64,000 bases of DNA from positions 6,469,606 to 6,533,605 of the forward strand of contig NC_063181.1 of assembly GCF_023159225.1 (NCBI RefSeq), written 5' to 3'. Source of the stretch: Perognathus longimembris pacificus. Lineage: Eukaryota > Chordata > Mammalia > Rodentia > Heteromyidae. Made by a program: the position numbers and the translations under genes. Below, piece after piece: positions 24,124-36,475 of this stretch. Below the pieces are notes generated by a model. The model ran no database searches. It was given only the letters and a program-made list of their open reading frames with translations, and was not told where the DNA came from. Position 1 is the first letter of the stretch. Each line of letters begins with the position of its first letter.

Positions 24124-24332
24124 CCAGTTTTGGGGTAAACCTTGCATTCTTGGCTCTTTTGCTTAAGGCTGGTGCTCTACCACTTGAGCCACACCTCCAC
24201 TTAGGGCTATTTGTTGGTTAATTGGAAACATCTGCCTGGGCTGGATTTGAACTATGATCCTCAGATCTCAGCACCCCCACCCCCCACCCCAGTAGCCAGG
24301 ATTGCAGATGTGAGCCTCCAGTGCCTAGCGCG
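24124..24332 (-). mobile_element. B1/Geo composite SINE
   Basis: CTACCACTTGAGCCACACCT, GTTAATTGG, CTGGGCTGGATTTGAAC, ATCCTCAGATCTCAGC and AGTAGCCAGGATTGCAGATG appear in antisense order. Confidence 0.85.
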
Positions 24333-24559
24333 AAAACTTTTTATACAACTAAAAGAAATAAAAGACTACAGTTCTTTAGCCTTTTCGTCATGCGGTTTCC
24401 CTCTGTTTATCAATGTTCCCAGTGTTTATCAGTGCCTAGTACATTACTGCTAGGTTTGGTGACAGTTGTGTCTGTAGGACATAGGTAGTTGGGGTGAAGC
24501 CTCTCTACGCTGGGCCCTGTTCATCTCTGCTATTGGGGACAAGACTGTTGTCTAATGCA

Positions 24560-24762
24560 AATTCTGGGGCTCGAACTCAGGACCTGGGTGCTGTCATTTA
24601 CACTTTTCATTCTACCACTTGAGCAATAGCTCCAGTTCTGGATTTTTGGTGGTTAATTGGAGAGAAGAGTCTCAGACTTTTCTGCCCAGGCTGGCTTCAA
24701 ACCATGATCCTCAGCTCTCAGCCTGGTTAGGATTACAGGCATGAGCCACTGGGGCCTGGCTA
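24560..24762 (-). mobile_element. B1/Geo composite SINE
   Basis: CTGGGGCTCGAACTCAGGAC, CTACCACTTGAGCAATAGC, GGTGGTTAATTGGAGAGAAG and AGGATTACAGGCATGAGCCA. A perfect octamer ATGCAAAT (24555-24562) overlaps its edge. Confidence 0.88.
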
Positions 24763-25007
24763 GAAGAGCATTCTGTTAGAAAAGGCAGGTAGGAAGGAAA
24801 GCATTTCGTGGAAGTTCTTACACTTTTAGAGGTGTATGTCTATGTGTGAAGGGGTACAGTGAGAGAAAGATGATTCAGACCAGATTTTGGCAGCTTCCTA
24901 TAACTGTGCAAAAGCATGTTGACATGATTATTATTAGTATGTTTTATTAAGTAGTTGTGCGAAGAGGTCATGATTCCCTAAGTCAGTTTATGAGTACAAA
25001 GCATCTT

Positions 25008-25209
25008 TTTTTTTTTTGGCCAGTCCTGGGCCTTGGACTCAGGGCCTGAGCACTGTCCCTGGCTTCTTCCCGCTCAAGGCTAGCACTCTGCCACGTGAGC
25101 CACAGCGCCACTTCTGGCCATTTTCTGTATATGTGGTGCTGGGGAATCGAACCTAGGGCCTCGTGTATCCGAGGCAGGCACTCTTGCCACTAGGCTATAT
25201 CCCCAGCCC
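25008..25209 (-). mobile_element. IDL-Geo-type dimeric SINE with target-site duplication
   Basis: A complete element runs from the T-rich (antisense tail) start and CCAGTCCTGGGCCTTGGAC to ATATCCCCAGCCC. It is flanked by perfect 15-bp direct repeats AGTACAAAGCATCTT at 24993-25007 and 25210-25224. This is a clean L1-type retroposition signature and indicates a relatively young insertion. Confidence 0.95.
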
Positions 25210-25362
25210 AGTACAAAGCATCTTGATCAGTGTCCCCTCTCCCATCCCGGCCTTCAAGGTACGCAGCTCAATGATTACGTAATGTACGTTCACGATAATG
25301 AGCGTGTGGGCTCACCCTCCCTCCCGCTCTGGTATATCTTGGAATGCGATTAATTAATTAAC

Positions 25363-25460
25363 TTTGATTGTTAAGGGGATGTACGGAGGGGTTGCAGTTA
25401 TGTCAGGAAGGAAGTGAGTACAATTCTTGTAGAACATTGTTCCCCCCCTCCTTGCCTCCC
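25363..25460. mobile_element. Copy of a dispersed L1 3'-end-like repeat
   Basis: GGATGTACGGAGGGGTTGCA, GTGAGTACAATTCTTGTAG and a C-rich end share word order with the two copies at 51104-51335. Probably an L1 3' UTR fragment, from memory of similar squirrel and heteromyid repeats. Confidence 0.5.
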
Positions 25461-26364
25461 GCTGCTCCGCCCGCTCGTGACGTGGTTTTATTGGCAGTGG
25501 AGGGGGTAACGGATCCGTGCTCAGTCAACGGCTGAGAGAGAGAACTTTGAGGACGGCTCGGAAAATGTGGGGCAACCGAGTTCTAGGATTAGAAAGTCAG
25601 CTTTTCCTTACCAAATGCTCCAACACCGGCCCCCTGGAGGGGAAAGGTCCACCCTCTCCCTTCTCCACCCCCCCTGCCCTCCCCCACTGCCCACCCCCAC
25701 CCCTCTTGCTGATGCCCTCCCCGGAGTGGGCCTCCCTTTTGTTTCCTCCAAGGCTGCTCCCATCCTGGGCAAAAAGAGCTGCTGTTCTACCATCTGGCAA
25801 TCTGTGAATTTTTTAGTAGCCTGGATGTTTGTGAGAAAGCAGAGACTCGGAGGCCAACATCCAAGCCATTTGTAAGCCATTCTTCAGCAAAAGAGGGGGA
25901 AGGACCAAGCCCGGTTCCTCCTTGCTAGCATTCTTTCGCCCAAAGTGCTTGCTTGAGTACCCAGAATCTATTTCTAGGGGGAATCAGCCGCTGCCCCTCT
26001 GGGGTTGTTCAGCACGGAATGAGCTTTGCTCAGCTTCCAGCTTCTGTGTGAGGTGATCAGATAGCAGATTTGCCCCCAAAGTGGGTGAATTGCCACGGCT
26101 AGGAAAACAGAACTCTGAATCTGTGCTGACTTGCAAACAAGAAGTAGGTGTTTGGTTCTAGAAGAGGAGTTTCCTCTTGACATTGTCTAGCTGGAGATAA
26201 AAGTCATAGAGCTGGAAAAGTTTATGCTAAGACTGTGTGCTGATTTCAAGAGAGCCTTCTAGAATGTCTAGCTATTTTCTCTTTCTTCCTTCCTCTCTTT
26301 TTTATTTGAATAAACAGGGCTGCATAAATTCTTTTTCAACCTGATTTTTTTTGGGGGGGTGGTG

Positions 26365-26433
26365 GGTGGGAAAGTACTGAAATTTGAGCTCAGAGTATCA
26401 CACTTGATACCACTTGAGCCACGCCTCTAGCCC
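26365..26433 (-). mobile_element. SINE fragment (second-monomer type)
   Basis: TTTGAGCTCAGAGTATCAC to ACCACTTGAGCCACGCC matches only the distal half of the family and is truncated. Confidence 0.5.
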
Positions 26434-26614
26434 TTGGGTCTAGTTTCCACTTAGCCAAGAGACTCACAAACCAAATGGTTGGGAAAGGAGACACAGATAC
26501 CAAGAAGATGAGAAGGAAGTCACCCATGGAACTTGCAGATTTTTGGATCCTACTAGTAGGACTTGAAAGATTATTTGTTTATTGATTAAAATCTTGTAAG
26601 ACTTGTTCTTTGTT

Positions 26615-26642
26615 ATTCTAGGTCATCACACTGACCTAGAAT
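26615..26642. repeat. Perfect 11-bp inverted repeat containing AGGTCA half-sites
   Basis: ATTCTAGGTCA (26615-26625), spacer TCACAC, TGACCTAGAAT (26632-26642). Each arm contains the nuclear-receptor half-site AGGTCA, arranged as an inverted repeat spaced by six. Confidence 0.9.
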
Positions 26643-26677
26643 GCCCTTGGAGGGACATTAATCAGAAAGGAAAAATA

Positions 26678-26905
26678 GCCAGGTTCTGGAGGCTCACGCC
26701 TGTAATCCTAGCTCCTCAGGAGGCTGAGATCTGCAGGTGGCAGGGCAGGAAAATCCACAAGACTCTTATCTCCAGTTAATTACCAGAAAACCGGAAGTGG
26801 CACTGTGACTCAACATGGTAGAGGACTAGCCTCGAGTGAAAAAGCTCAGGGACTGTGCCCAGGTCCTGCGTTCAAGCCCCACAGCAGACAAAAATAATAA
26901 AATAA
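26678..26905 (+). mobile_element. B1/Geo composite SINE
   Basis: GGCTCACGCCTGTAATCCTA, CTCAGGAGGCTGAGATCTG, CTCTTATCTCCAGTTAATT, ACCGGAAGTGGCACTGTGAC and CAAGCCCCACAGCAGAC, with an A-rich tail containing AATAAAATAAA. Confidence 0.9.
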
Positions 26906-29900
26906 AAGCAAAGTAATTGAGTGATGAGAGTTTGATGCCTTTTGGCCAGCCTAGACCCCACTTGACAAAGAATCAGCCTCTCTTCAATTACATGATGGTC
27001 TTCTAGGGAGGATTTGTACTAAGTGGCAAGTTTCTAGAGAAGGCAAACTTATCCTGACTCCTTCAAGGCCGTGAGAGACAGGGTTGAGGAGAAAGGCTGC
27101 AGCTCATCTCCCAGAGCAAGTGCTTTTCAGAGGGAAAGAACGAAAGAAGAAATCCCTACGCCCACTGACAGGAATGGAGGAGTTTGCCGGGAAGGAACAA
27201 GGGGGCCCAGCCCAGCGTGTGAGGGATAATGGCTCTGTTTAAGGCCCCTCAGAAGCCAAGGATGTTTTCAAAAGAGAACTCACCAGCTGGTGAAGAAAGG
27301 AGGCCCAGGCATTGTACCGCCGAACGCTATTCCTTAGACCTGGCCATTCCAGGAGTGCCCTGAGGTAGGACCGGAAGGAACAAGGTGATGACGTGGGATG
27401 ACACAGGCATTTTTCCTGATGCACTGACACCTGTGCATGGGACTCATTTTAGTTATGTTCTGGAGCTGTCACCCCACGTTTCAGAGACGCTGACTGAAGA
27501 TCGACATACAGCAATCAGGCCAACGAGTCCACTGGGATTAGAGACAAGGTCTCTGGTTCTCAGGACCAACATTGAGGCGGCGCAGGCAAGAGGAGGACCA
27601 GAAGAAGCAGGGACACCCCTACACCCCTGTAGATGCAGCTACTTTAATGATACAGCTATTAGGGACTGAAGAACTGGAGCATGCTTCACCTTCTACCTTC
27701 TTGGGACAGAATGATGGCCTTTCACGTCAGTGATGTTGTTTGCAGCCAGTTCCCTCTGTGCTAAGGCCTTATTCTTACTGTAGCAGAAGTGAGTAAGTCA
27801 CAGATGGGTGACACATGCGTTGGACACCCCTACATCCATCCATGCATCCAACCATCTCTCCCATCTCATGGACTCGAGAGTCACAAATAAAAACAAGAGA
27901 GTATCTGAATAGTGAATGAAAAAATAGCTGCATTCCAATATCAGAGTAAGGGGAGTCTTGTAGGATAGGTATATGCCAGTTAAATTTGAAATTCAGGTAA
28001 ATAAGAAGTGACTTATTTTTCGGCAGGAGTCGGTCCCACACAGTATTTGAGGATCGGCTTACGCTGAGAAATGATTTGCTGTTTATTTGAAATTCAAAAT
28101 GAACTGGGCATTGTGTGTCTTATCTGGCAACCTTACCTGAGTCTGATTCTCCGCTGAAGAATGCCAAGGTAACATCTGGCTCACCAAGGCTTGTCAGGGG
28201 TGGTGGCGGGGGGTGGGGAGATGATGCATGAAGCTGGCTCCTTCTAGAAGCATCCGGCATGTACTAGGTAGGCTAGGAGTGTTTTCTACTTTTATGAGTG
28301 ACACACCACTTTGCCTTCTGGTCTGTACAGAAGTTGATTTACGCTTAGGAGATCCATGTCAAAGGCGGACGGGCGAGCAGAAAACAAGTTTGGGACTATC
28401 AACATTTTCCCCTTCTTTGTCAGTTTTTTCTTCTTCCAGACATTCTCTCCTCTCTCCCCCCACACCCCCCTTCACCGGTCTCTTCCCTCCTTTTTGCCAC
28501 CTCTCAGTGCCTTGGTCTCAAGCTCTGTCTAGACCCTGCTTTATGGACTTGTCACCTCTGCTGGATTGCTTTTGCTTAGTGTCCCCTGTCTATCTCCTGC
28601 TCACCGACATTCTGACATCGCTAAGAGCCTTTGTTCAGTCCCCTCCGTCTCCCTCCACGGCGTTTCCAACATGTGGGATTGTTTAGGCTTGAGTGATAAA
28701 TTGCACAGAGTTAAAGGTAAAGAAGCTTCGCTCTCCCTGCTCGGTCCCGGCTGACGTTTGAACAGGAGCCAGGCTTGACTGAGCTTGAACGCTAGCAGCC
28801 CACTTGATACTTAACCCAAGGAAAAGCAGGGTGGCCAGTGCATTCCACTAACCAGATGTGGTGTCATAAGAAGAAGCATGGACACCCTTTAGACCTGTAT
28901 CTGGCCAATTTACGCAACTTAAAGCAAAACCTGACTTGGATCATTGGATGTCATTTCAGTTCAACCCAATAGAAAAAGGGATGTGGATAACAGACTTTTA
29001 AATTTCCCTTTCTGCTTCCCAGGTAATCTCTGCCCTCGTCTTGAATCCTTTCGCCTTGTTATCCTGTCTTCTAACTTCCTGTGTTAGGGTCTCCAATGGT
29101 CTTCTCCTAGTTGCTCTCCATGTTTAGAGGGTGTGTCACCCCATTTTCCATCCAGGCAGAAACATTTCCATTCATAACTTGTATCCTAATGTCCTCCTTC
29201 TGAATGCTCCCTTCCTTCCTTGCTTCCCCTGGCCTCACTGGGGGCGCTCTGTTTATGACCCCAGGTTGGTGGTTTTCACTCCCAGTGCCATCCACGGGGC
29301 TTGTAAATTGTACTGGATCAGTGAGCCCATAACGGCTCCCCTAAACCCAAACCCTCCAAGTCTGATGGGACTTTATTGTTCATAAAGCTTCTTCCCCCCG
29401 GGAGGAATGGAATCATTAGGTGTGCACTGTGTTTAATATTTGGTCATGACAGGAAGCAATCATTTTTCTATTTTTATGGTGTCTTTGGAGTTTTTAAAGC
29501 AATTGTCTAATTCCCATTACCGAGACTAGAAGCCAATGAACCAGACAATGAGGAGAGCCCATGGATAGCTTTGGCTGGGGGCTAGTGTCTTCTAGTTATC
29601 ATTCCTCGCCCTGGGTTGGATCCACGCACCCCCCCCCCCCACCATCCATGGCTGATTTGTCATACTTTTCCTTCATGGGAATCTGAAAACGAGGCTTCAG
29701 CGACACCCTTCTATGCGGTGTCACCATCCAACAGTTTTATTTTATTTTTGGTGAAGTTTTACAGGCTTAGTGAGAACTAGCTGAGCAAAATGGTCGTGCT
29801 GGATCTGACCCAGAAAGCCGAGGAGTGAACTGTCAGCTCTTAACCAAATGTGATGACCTTGAGAAATAGTTCTTGAAGGCTCCTGGCATTTGATGGCTGC

Positions 29901-30609
29901 CCAGTTTAGGGTTCCAGGGAAAAGTAAATAATTCCGCCTAGAAGCGGCTATTCTAAGCCACGGAGCGTGCAAAAGGACCCTCTCTCCAGACTGAAGATCG
30001 CGGGAGTCTGTCCTGTGAGGTGATACCACGGCTGTCAGTCTGAGGAAGTGGCCACTTTCCCCGGGGTTTTCCTTCTTAACTTTTTTTTTTTGGGGGGGGG
30101 GCATGAGTTATTGATGGTTCAGCGAGCATCGTGAATCCATAATACTGCGGTGACTTGTCTACTGTTAAAGTGGAAGGAAAAGCAGCTTTGGGTTAGGAGT
30201 CAGTGGACGTAAGGCAGGTCTCTACTCAACCAGGGTCCCTGGCCCCTTCTGTCTGACTAGGTACAGGTAGAACAGGGTCCTATGAGCCTCAGGCCTCCGC
30301 TGTATCTGATCTCGGGGGGGGGGGGGGGAGGCCCTCCCCTCCCCCCCCACCTCACCCTTTTGCTGTTTTGCTGCTTTCTCCCGCCTTGCTCTCTCTCCCC
30401 TCTTGCTCTCCCTCCCCTTGCTGCCTGCCTTTCTCTTCTCAAGTCACTAAAGACATGGCTGGGAGCAGGGAAGGCGTGTTTCTTGTTAACTTCGCCTTCC
30501 CTGTTCTGTTCCTCTCAACAGCCTATGTGTTTGCTTCAGGGGAAGGGGGAAAAAAAAAGAAAGAAAGAAAGAAAAAAAAAAACTTTTCCAACCTATGAGT
30601 TTCCTTGTC

Positions 30610-30619
30610 TCCCTGGGGA
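30610..30619. promoter_or_regulatory. EBF consensus palindrome
   Basis: TCCCTGGGGA matches TCCCNNGGGA within the SINE-poor part of intron 6. Confidence 0.35.
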
Positions 30620-31530
30620 TCCTTGTTTGAATCTTTGCTGTAAGATTTTTTTTTTTTTCTGTATGAAGTACCAAAGAAATAATTGCCTTATCGTTAACAA
30701 ACAGAACCTGGCTCTTATCACCCTGCACCCTAGAGCCTTGGTGAGAAAGTTGGGCTGTGCCAAGCGCATGCGTTCACCTGATATGCGAAACCCCTTTTCA
30801 GAGCCGGTCCTTGGAGGATGCTCACTGAGGAGGTGGCACAGAGAAACCTCTTCTTACAACGCTGGGTGCCAAAAGAGATTGGCTGGCATTTGCTCCCCTG
30901 TTACAACAACAACAACAAAAAAGAGTGTGTTTCAGGGGGAGGAACATTTTCCGAGTGTTCTAATTGTCACTGGCAGCCAGCAGCCCTTGGTGCTTGAGCC
31001 TCTCTAGGTTTCAAACATCCCTTGGCACGGGGAGGACTTTCTTTTTTTGGTCTGTGAGCTGCGGTCTGTTAAAGCACACTGCTTGAACTTGTGCAAACGA
31101 CACAAAAAGGCTCCGTCCTGGATGCCCCTGGGTGATGTGAAAGGAGGGGACCTGACCGGACTCCAGACCCCGGGGCAGGCTGTGGGTGTTTTGGAGCTGC
31201 GGAGGCCTCCCCCGAGGGCTCATCTGCATCTGGTAATAGGCCTTTGGCTGGGGCCTGTTTGTGTTGTGATTTATAAAGAGCAGTTATCCCTGTACACTCC
31301 CCCCGACCCCCATGCCTTCTCTCCAGTTAAATCAACCACCTTGAGCACCAGGCCAGCCGCTCTATTCCTACCTAGTACCCGGTACTGGATCTGTACAAAA
31401 CAACGGCCCAAGTTGGATTGGGGGCCACGCGTGCTTTAGGGGTCAATGTGAATTGTCAACTTCCTCAAAAAGGTTTTCTTACTGTGTCTTCTTTGTTAAT
31501 ATAAAATAAATAAATTAGACAATCCTGCAG

Positions 31531-31531
<1 letters not shown>

Positions 31532-31568
<37 letters not shown>

Positions 31569-31576
31569 ACACACAC
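31532..31576. repeat. (CA)n microsatellite
   Basis: About 22 CA units with one CTCA interruption. Confidence 0.95.
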
Positions 31577-33181
31577 GTACCCCATAGTACATGACCATGG
31601 GCTCTGACAGCAAGTCTGCAAACATCCTTGGGGAAGCTTTTGTTTTGGGGGTGGGAGAAATCTTTCTCTTAAGTATTTCCCAGCATTCCTTCCAGACATC
31701 TGGTTTTCTCATTTTCTCTCTGATTTCTGCGCTTCTTCTTCTTTTTTCTTTTTTTTAAAGAATTCCACCACTGTCATTTTTTTTCTGTTATTATTTTTCA
31801 CCATTTAGCTAAATGTGCTGAATGATGATGGCACTTGACATCTTGTCTCAAACTCGTTTGACCTCCGGAAGTGATGACCTTAACCAATCTTTACCAGCAA
31901 GTGTCTTGACTTTATTACTCAGGAGACAGTTTATTTTTGTTCCTTAAAGGGAGAATGAGCAAGAGAGGGTGAGTTTTCCGAGATGAAGGAAAAGGGCGGA
32001 GTGAGGGGGGTTCGCCCCTTCCCATCTCACGTTGTTATTATGCTCAGCGTCCTAATAAAACCAAACAAAATGAACGCACATTCATGTCCCATGTCCCTTG
32101 GAAAGGGTTTGGGGCTTCTCTGCGTGTCCTTCGAATCACATCGTGTCTCAGAGTAGAAGCGTTGTCCCATGTAGTCACCGTCTAAATACAGGCCAAATTG
32201 GTTTAATGTAATAAAAGATGAATGAGTAAAAACAAGCTAGGCTGCTCGGCTCGGTGCTCTGTTTCCGTGAACTTGGTCTGAGTTGGAAGAACTCAGACAC
32301 TGGGGAAAGAGAAAACTGCCACCCGTTGCCGTGATGGGCTGGAGGGCGGGCGGAGGAGGGCGGGCTGCGTCCTCCCCGCTCTAACAGGCCTGCTTAGGTT
32401 TCTGACATCCTGAGTCCCAAGGACTGCCAACCCCCGGGGAGAGAGGCGAGAACTGTCAGCTGCAGCGTCTTCCTGCCTGGAAAGGGAGCGACTTCCTTCT
32501 GGGTTTCTTGAGGTGGTTTATGGAGAACATGTCAGAGCCTCAATCGAGAGCATTTTTTCCAGTCTGGGGTCTGGAGGGCCTGGAGAAGGGCTTCTCTAGA
32601 GAGCAGAGGGCTGGAAGGCTCTGGGGCATGGGGAGGAGGGGGAAGACGGGGAAGAGGGGCAGCTTTCTACCATTGCCCATTCTCTCTTGAGAACCTGGGC
32701 TCCTTGGGCAGCGGCGTTGCCCAATGCAGTGTAAATGCAAGGACAGTTGGCCCGGGGCGTGACCGCGTCACCAGGAGGTTGTAAACGTACACTGTTCCCT
32801 GGCATGCCAGGCTAAGGTGGTCTCTTCTATGTGCACTTTAATACTTGGATTGCCAAAGCATCAACAAATACCATGCGGGGTAAGAATAAAGATCTGAGCA
32901 GTCAGAATTTCAGATTTTATTCTCCACGTCATTCTACCAGGCTGCCATTTCTGTCATCTGAAGTTAGTGAAGGAAGTCACACTGTTGCTCCGTCCGTGTC
33001 ATTACTCAACCCGCTTGATCAGCCTGAAATGTGTTGTGAGCATCCAGTAACACTCAGTCCACTGGAGCGGGCAGGGGAGCTGAGAACTGGGCACAGGTGG
33101 AAGGTCAAGGCTTTGTGTCTGGAGAAGCGAGCCTGTGTTATTCTTGATTCTATCTGGGCTTATCAGTGATAAGGCTCAGAA

Positions 33182-33274
33182 GCTATGTTGCCAGGCTGGC
33201 TTTGAACTCTCCATCCTCCTGCTTTAAGTCTCCCCAATGATAAGATTACAGGCTTGTAAAACCACACCTGGCTT
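33182..33274 (-). mobile_element. B1-like SINE
   Basis: CTATGTTGCCAGGCTGGCTT, TGAACTCTCCATCCTCCTGC and GATTACAGGC, then CCACACCTGGCTT: an antisense 7SL-derived B1 without the second monomer. Confidence 0.75.
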
Positions 33275-33320
33275 AAAATCACAACTCAGGCTTATCTGTG
33301 TTTAAATCTTTTTTCTTTGT

Positions 33321-33541
33321 GTCAGTCCTGGGGCTTGAACTCAGGGCCTGAGTGCTGTCACTGACTTTTAATTTTTTTTTTGGCTCAAGGCTAAATGCTC
33401 TGCCACTTGAGCCATAGCTCCATTTCCAGCTCTTTGGTGGTTAATTGGAGATAAGAGTCTCATGGATGTTTCTGCCCGGGCTGGCTGTGAACCGTGATCC
33501 TCAGATCTCAGCCTCCTGAGTAGCTAGGATGACACCAGCTT
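33321..33541 (-). mobile_element. B1/Geo composite SINE
   Basis: GTCAGTCCTGGGGCTTGAAC, TGCCACTTGAGCCATAGCTC, GGTGGTTAATTGGAGATAAG and CAGCCTCCTGAGTAGCTAGG. It lies 46 bases beyond the preceding B1. Confidence 0.9.
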
Positions 33542-33769
33542 CTAGCTTAATCTGTGTTCTTAAGAAGATGTATCACATGTCTTTGAGGCTCGAACTTGGC
33601 CAACTTCAGTTCTGGGAGCTGTATTGAGACTGTGGCGGGAATGTTTTCTCTTCTGGGGTCACTACTGTTTCCTTGGCCCAACCGTCACAAAGCAGAGGTC
33701 TCAGCACCGTGACCTTTTCCTGGTGGAATGAAGTGCGGAAGGAGTCACATGCCCAAGTTTGTGTCGGGG

Positions 33770-34090
33770 GTCCACATTTGTTTCCTCCACTCTTTTAATC
33801 AGAATGCTCATTTAATTCTATTCCAGCACCTGTTCAGCAATTAACACCCTACGATTTGCATCTTACCCTGACATTTGCTATCTTTCCAATTAGTTTTTAT
33901 ATCAGTATAATTAGGTAGGGTTATTACAGTGCATCAAGCAGGGTCATGGTTATTCCCAAGCCTGTGAGCGCTTTCCCAGATTTGTTTAGGGAAGCCACCG
34001 AGGGCAAATGGTTGATTAGGATCACTGTTTTTCTTCTTCATTCAGATCAGGAGAAAACTGTTTCCCCAGGAGGCTCATGAAAGATCAGGG
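33770..34090. promoter_or_regulatory. Candidate regulatory block with homeodomain-like sites and octamer
   Basis: A repeat-free AT-rich block with many TAAT/ATTA cores (TTTAATCAG, CATTTAATTC, GCAATTAACA, CCAATTAG, ATAATTAGG, GATTAGGATC) and a perfect octamer ATTTGCAT (33854-33861). The clustering resembles a developmental enhancer. Conservation was not tested. Confidence 0.4.
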
Positions 34091-34301
34091 AAATATGTCA
34101 ACCTATAAGAATTAGTATTATGTAGTTCACGACTTTTGGGTGAATTTGCAGAGGATTATAAATAAGGTGCAGAAGGTGGATCTACTACAAGCATTTTCTC
34201 TGCAGGGGCCAGGGTGAGGTTCTCACATTCTTGCTCCCAGTTATCAGGGGCCAGACAAGGGAAAATGTTAAGGGGAATAGGAACCTCACAGGCCAACTTT
34301 T

Positions 34302-34303
<2 letters not shown>

Positions 34304-34350
<47 letters not shown>
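34304..34350. repeat. (GT)n microsatellite
   Basis: About 23 GT units. Confidence 0.95.
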
Positions 34351-34354
<4 letters not shown>

Positions 34355-34559
34355 CTAGCAGAGAGTGAGCGAGTGAAAACACCAAGGAGTGGGAGATATT
34401 TTCTCCTTAATCATACCAATTAATAAAGAAAGAACAATTTCAAATTCAGCCAGTATCTGCATCTTAGCTTAAGTTCAACCTTAATTTTTATCCATATGGA
34501 AAGTATTGAAGAACCCCAGATATCTACCAAAAAAGAAACAAGGAAAGATAGAAAATACT

Positions 34560-34661
34560 TATAGAGGAAAGATAAAAGAAAAAAGAAAAGAAGACAAAAG
34601 ACAAAAGGAAGGAAGGAAGGATGAAGGAAAGAAAGGAAGAAAGGAAAGAAGGAAGAAAGTC
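34560..34661. repeat. Purine (GAAA/GGAA)n tract
   Basis: About 100 bases of nearly pure A/G with GGAAGGAAGGA and AAGAAAGGAA units, giving an artefactual lysine-rich frame. Confidence 0.92.
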
Positions 34662-35390
34662 TGCACTTGTTGGTGTACCTATTGGTTATAATCTTGGGTA
34701 TTCAGAACAATACCTGGAACTTATCTGTAGGTAACCCATAATTCTTGCCAAAAGGAACTTCCCTGTTATTAAATGGAAGGTCCAGAATGGGAGCTAATAT
34801 TGTTTTGATAAGATTCAAATCATACGCCATTCAGTAATCTCCTCTGTGTATTATGTGTGATATTTGTCCATGTATGCCTAGATCAAATCCACAAGATGCT
34901 CACCTAAGTGTGTGTGTGTGTGTGTAAGTCATGCCTAAATTCCACTTCACACCCATATCCGGGATTCTGGGAAATGATCCCCGCTGCCTACCATTGAGGA
35001 CTTGGAAGTCTTTGGGGAGGGCTTAGAGGTGGTGGGCCTGTTATAAGTGGGGTGAGTCTGGCTTGCTGGGATGAATGTCGGGAGGCTGGGAATTGGTAGC
35101 TGACATAGCACGATCTGGATGCCGTACGTGATAAGGTTGTTGGAGAAACAATGCCATGATTGATGGGGGATATAATAATGCCGGATTCCTCAGGGAGGGA
35201 ATTTTACACTGTCTGATTTCCTATCGACAAGGGTTTCTGTTACCTGCGATACGAGACGTCATGGTGTCATCTTGTGTGGCTTGCCTTGATTTTTTTCTTT
35301 TTTCTTTTTTTTAATGGTGAGTAGAAATGTGATTTGGGGTAGTGTGGATCAGAAAACCAGGGACTTAGAATTGTCCTAAATGATGTTAAG

Positions 35391-35396
<6 letters not shown>

Positions 35397-35436
<40 letters not shown>

Positions 35437-35468
35437 GTGCGTGTGTGTGTGTACATGTGCGTGTGTTT
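35397..35468. repeat. Interrupted (GT)n microsatellite
   Basis: About 70 bases of GT units with GCGTGTGC and GTACATGTGC interruptions. Confidence 0.95.
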
Positions 35469-35654
35469 CCAAAGTGAATAATCCAAGTTGACTGAGAAGC
35501 GCTGGTGAGTAGCTGGTTGGAGGGAAAGATGGATGATGAGAACCCAAAACCACCGTTGTGCTTCCTCACTGTCGCCGTGTTTCTTCCTCTGGGTGACTGA
35601 GATACAGTAGGTTGTCTTGAAGCAGTTCCTGAACCCGGGGAAAGACAGGAGGGG

Positions 35655-35740
35655 CTCACTGGTAACTGGAGGGCTTGTTAGCACCAGGCCCTGAGTTCCG
35701 TCGCCAGTACCGCAAAAACACAAAACAAAACATCACCCCC
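35655..35740 (+). mobile_element. ID-like SINE fragment
   Basis: GGAGGGCTTGTTAGCACCAG and CCCTGAGTTCCGTCGCCAGT, then an A-rich tail, fit a diverged sense ID 3' half. Confidence 0.5.
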
Positions 35741-36475
35741 CCCCCCCCCAACCAATGAACAAGAAGCTATTCTTCTTCATGAATTCACATTTGCTCCTTT
35801 GGGTCTTTGCTTACATGTCACCTCAGTAACCTAACACTTGCAATCCAGCACTTTTTAACCTATCTCCAGAATTAATTTTTGTCGTAACACTCCAAGTGCG
35901 ACTCTGTGTAGTTAGTTGCCTCCTTTTTTGTTGACTGTGACCCCCGCCTCGACTCTCGTAGCATACACTGCTCATTCTTTGCCTGTCTATTCATTGGCTT
36001 GACGTCAACGTGTAGAATAATGCTGTACACACAGCACAGGCATCGGCGGGCATTTGTGTAACTCGTGAATAACAGTGGCTACGCCATGGAAGCGCGTTTG
36101 GGGTCCCCAGGAAAGGCCAGAGATGTGGGGTGCTCTGAGCCCATACAACACACAGCTAATGAAGAGTCTCTCATGGGTGTGCCTTACCAGGACCACCTAT
36201 TTGAAATCAGGCAGGCACTCTGACTGGGGAACTCTCTCAAGGACAGAGCACAGACATAAGAGTGTAGACATAAGTCTATACAACGACCTCACGGCACCAT
36301 CCTGTGGCAGGCGCCATCTCCCTCGAAAGAGGTTTATTCTGGGGTTGTGAGCAATGTCTGAATGAAAGGGCCTGTTTCATACACAAGACCACTACTCTAA
36401 GAAGACAGAGAAACTACAGAGAGAGAGGGAGAGAGAGAGAGGAGACTCGAGTGGCACCTAGTGTGATCTTTATTT

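Larger units (their letters stand above)
26910..33180. other. SINE-poor part of intron 6
   Basis: About 6.3 kb with no SINE that I can recognise, although SINEs occur every 1-3 kb on both sides. It contains one CA microsatellite (31532-31576), poly-C/G and poly-A interruptions, an EBF-type palindrome at 30610 and a unique AT-rich block near 29430-29570. Open frames, such as the one over 30282-31007, look random. Confidence 0.55.

Noticed and set aside
30282..31007. 241-codon + strand frame in intron 6
   Set aside because: Crosses poly-G, poly-A and poly-T runs, has no domain or family signal and no splice context. Judged random.
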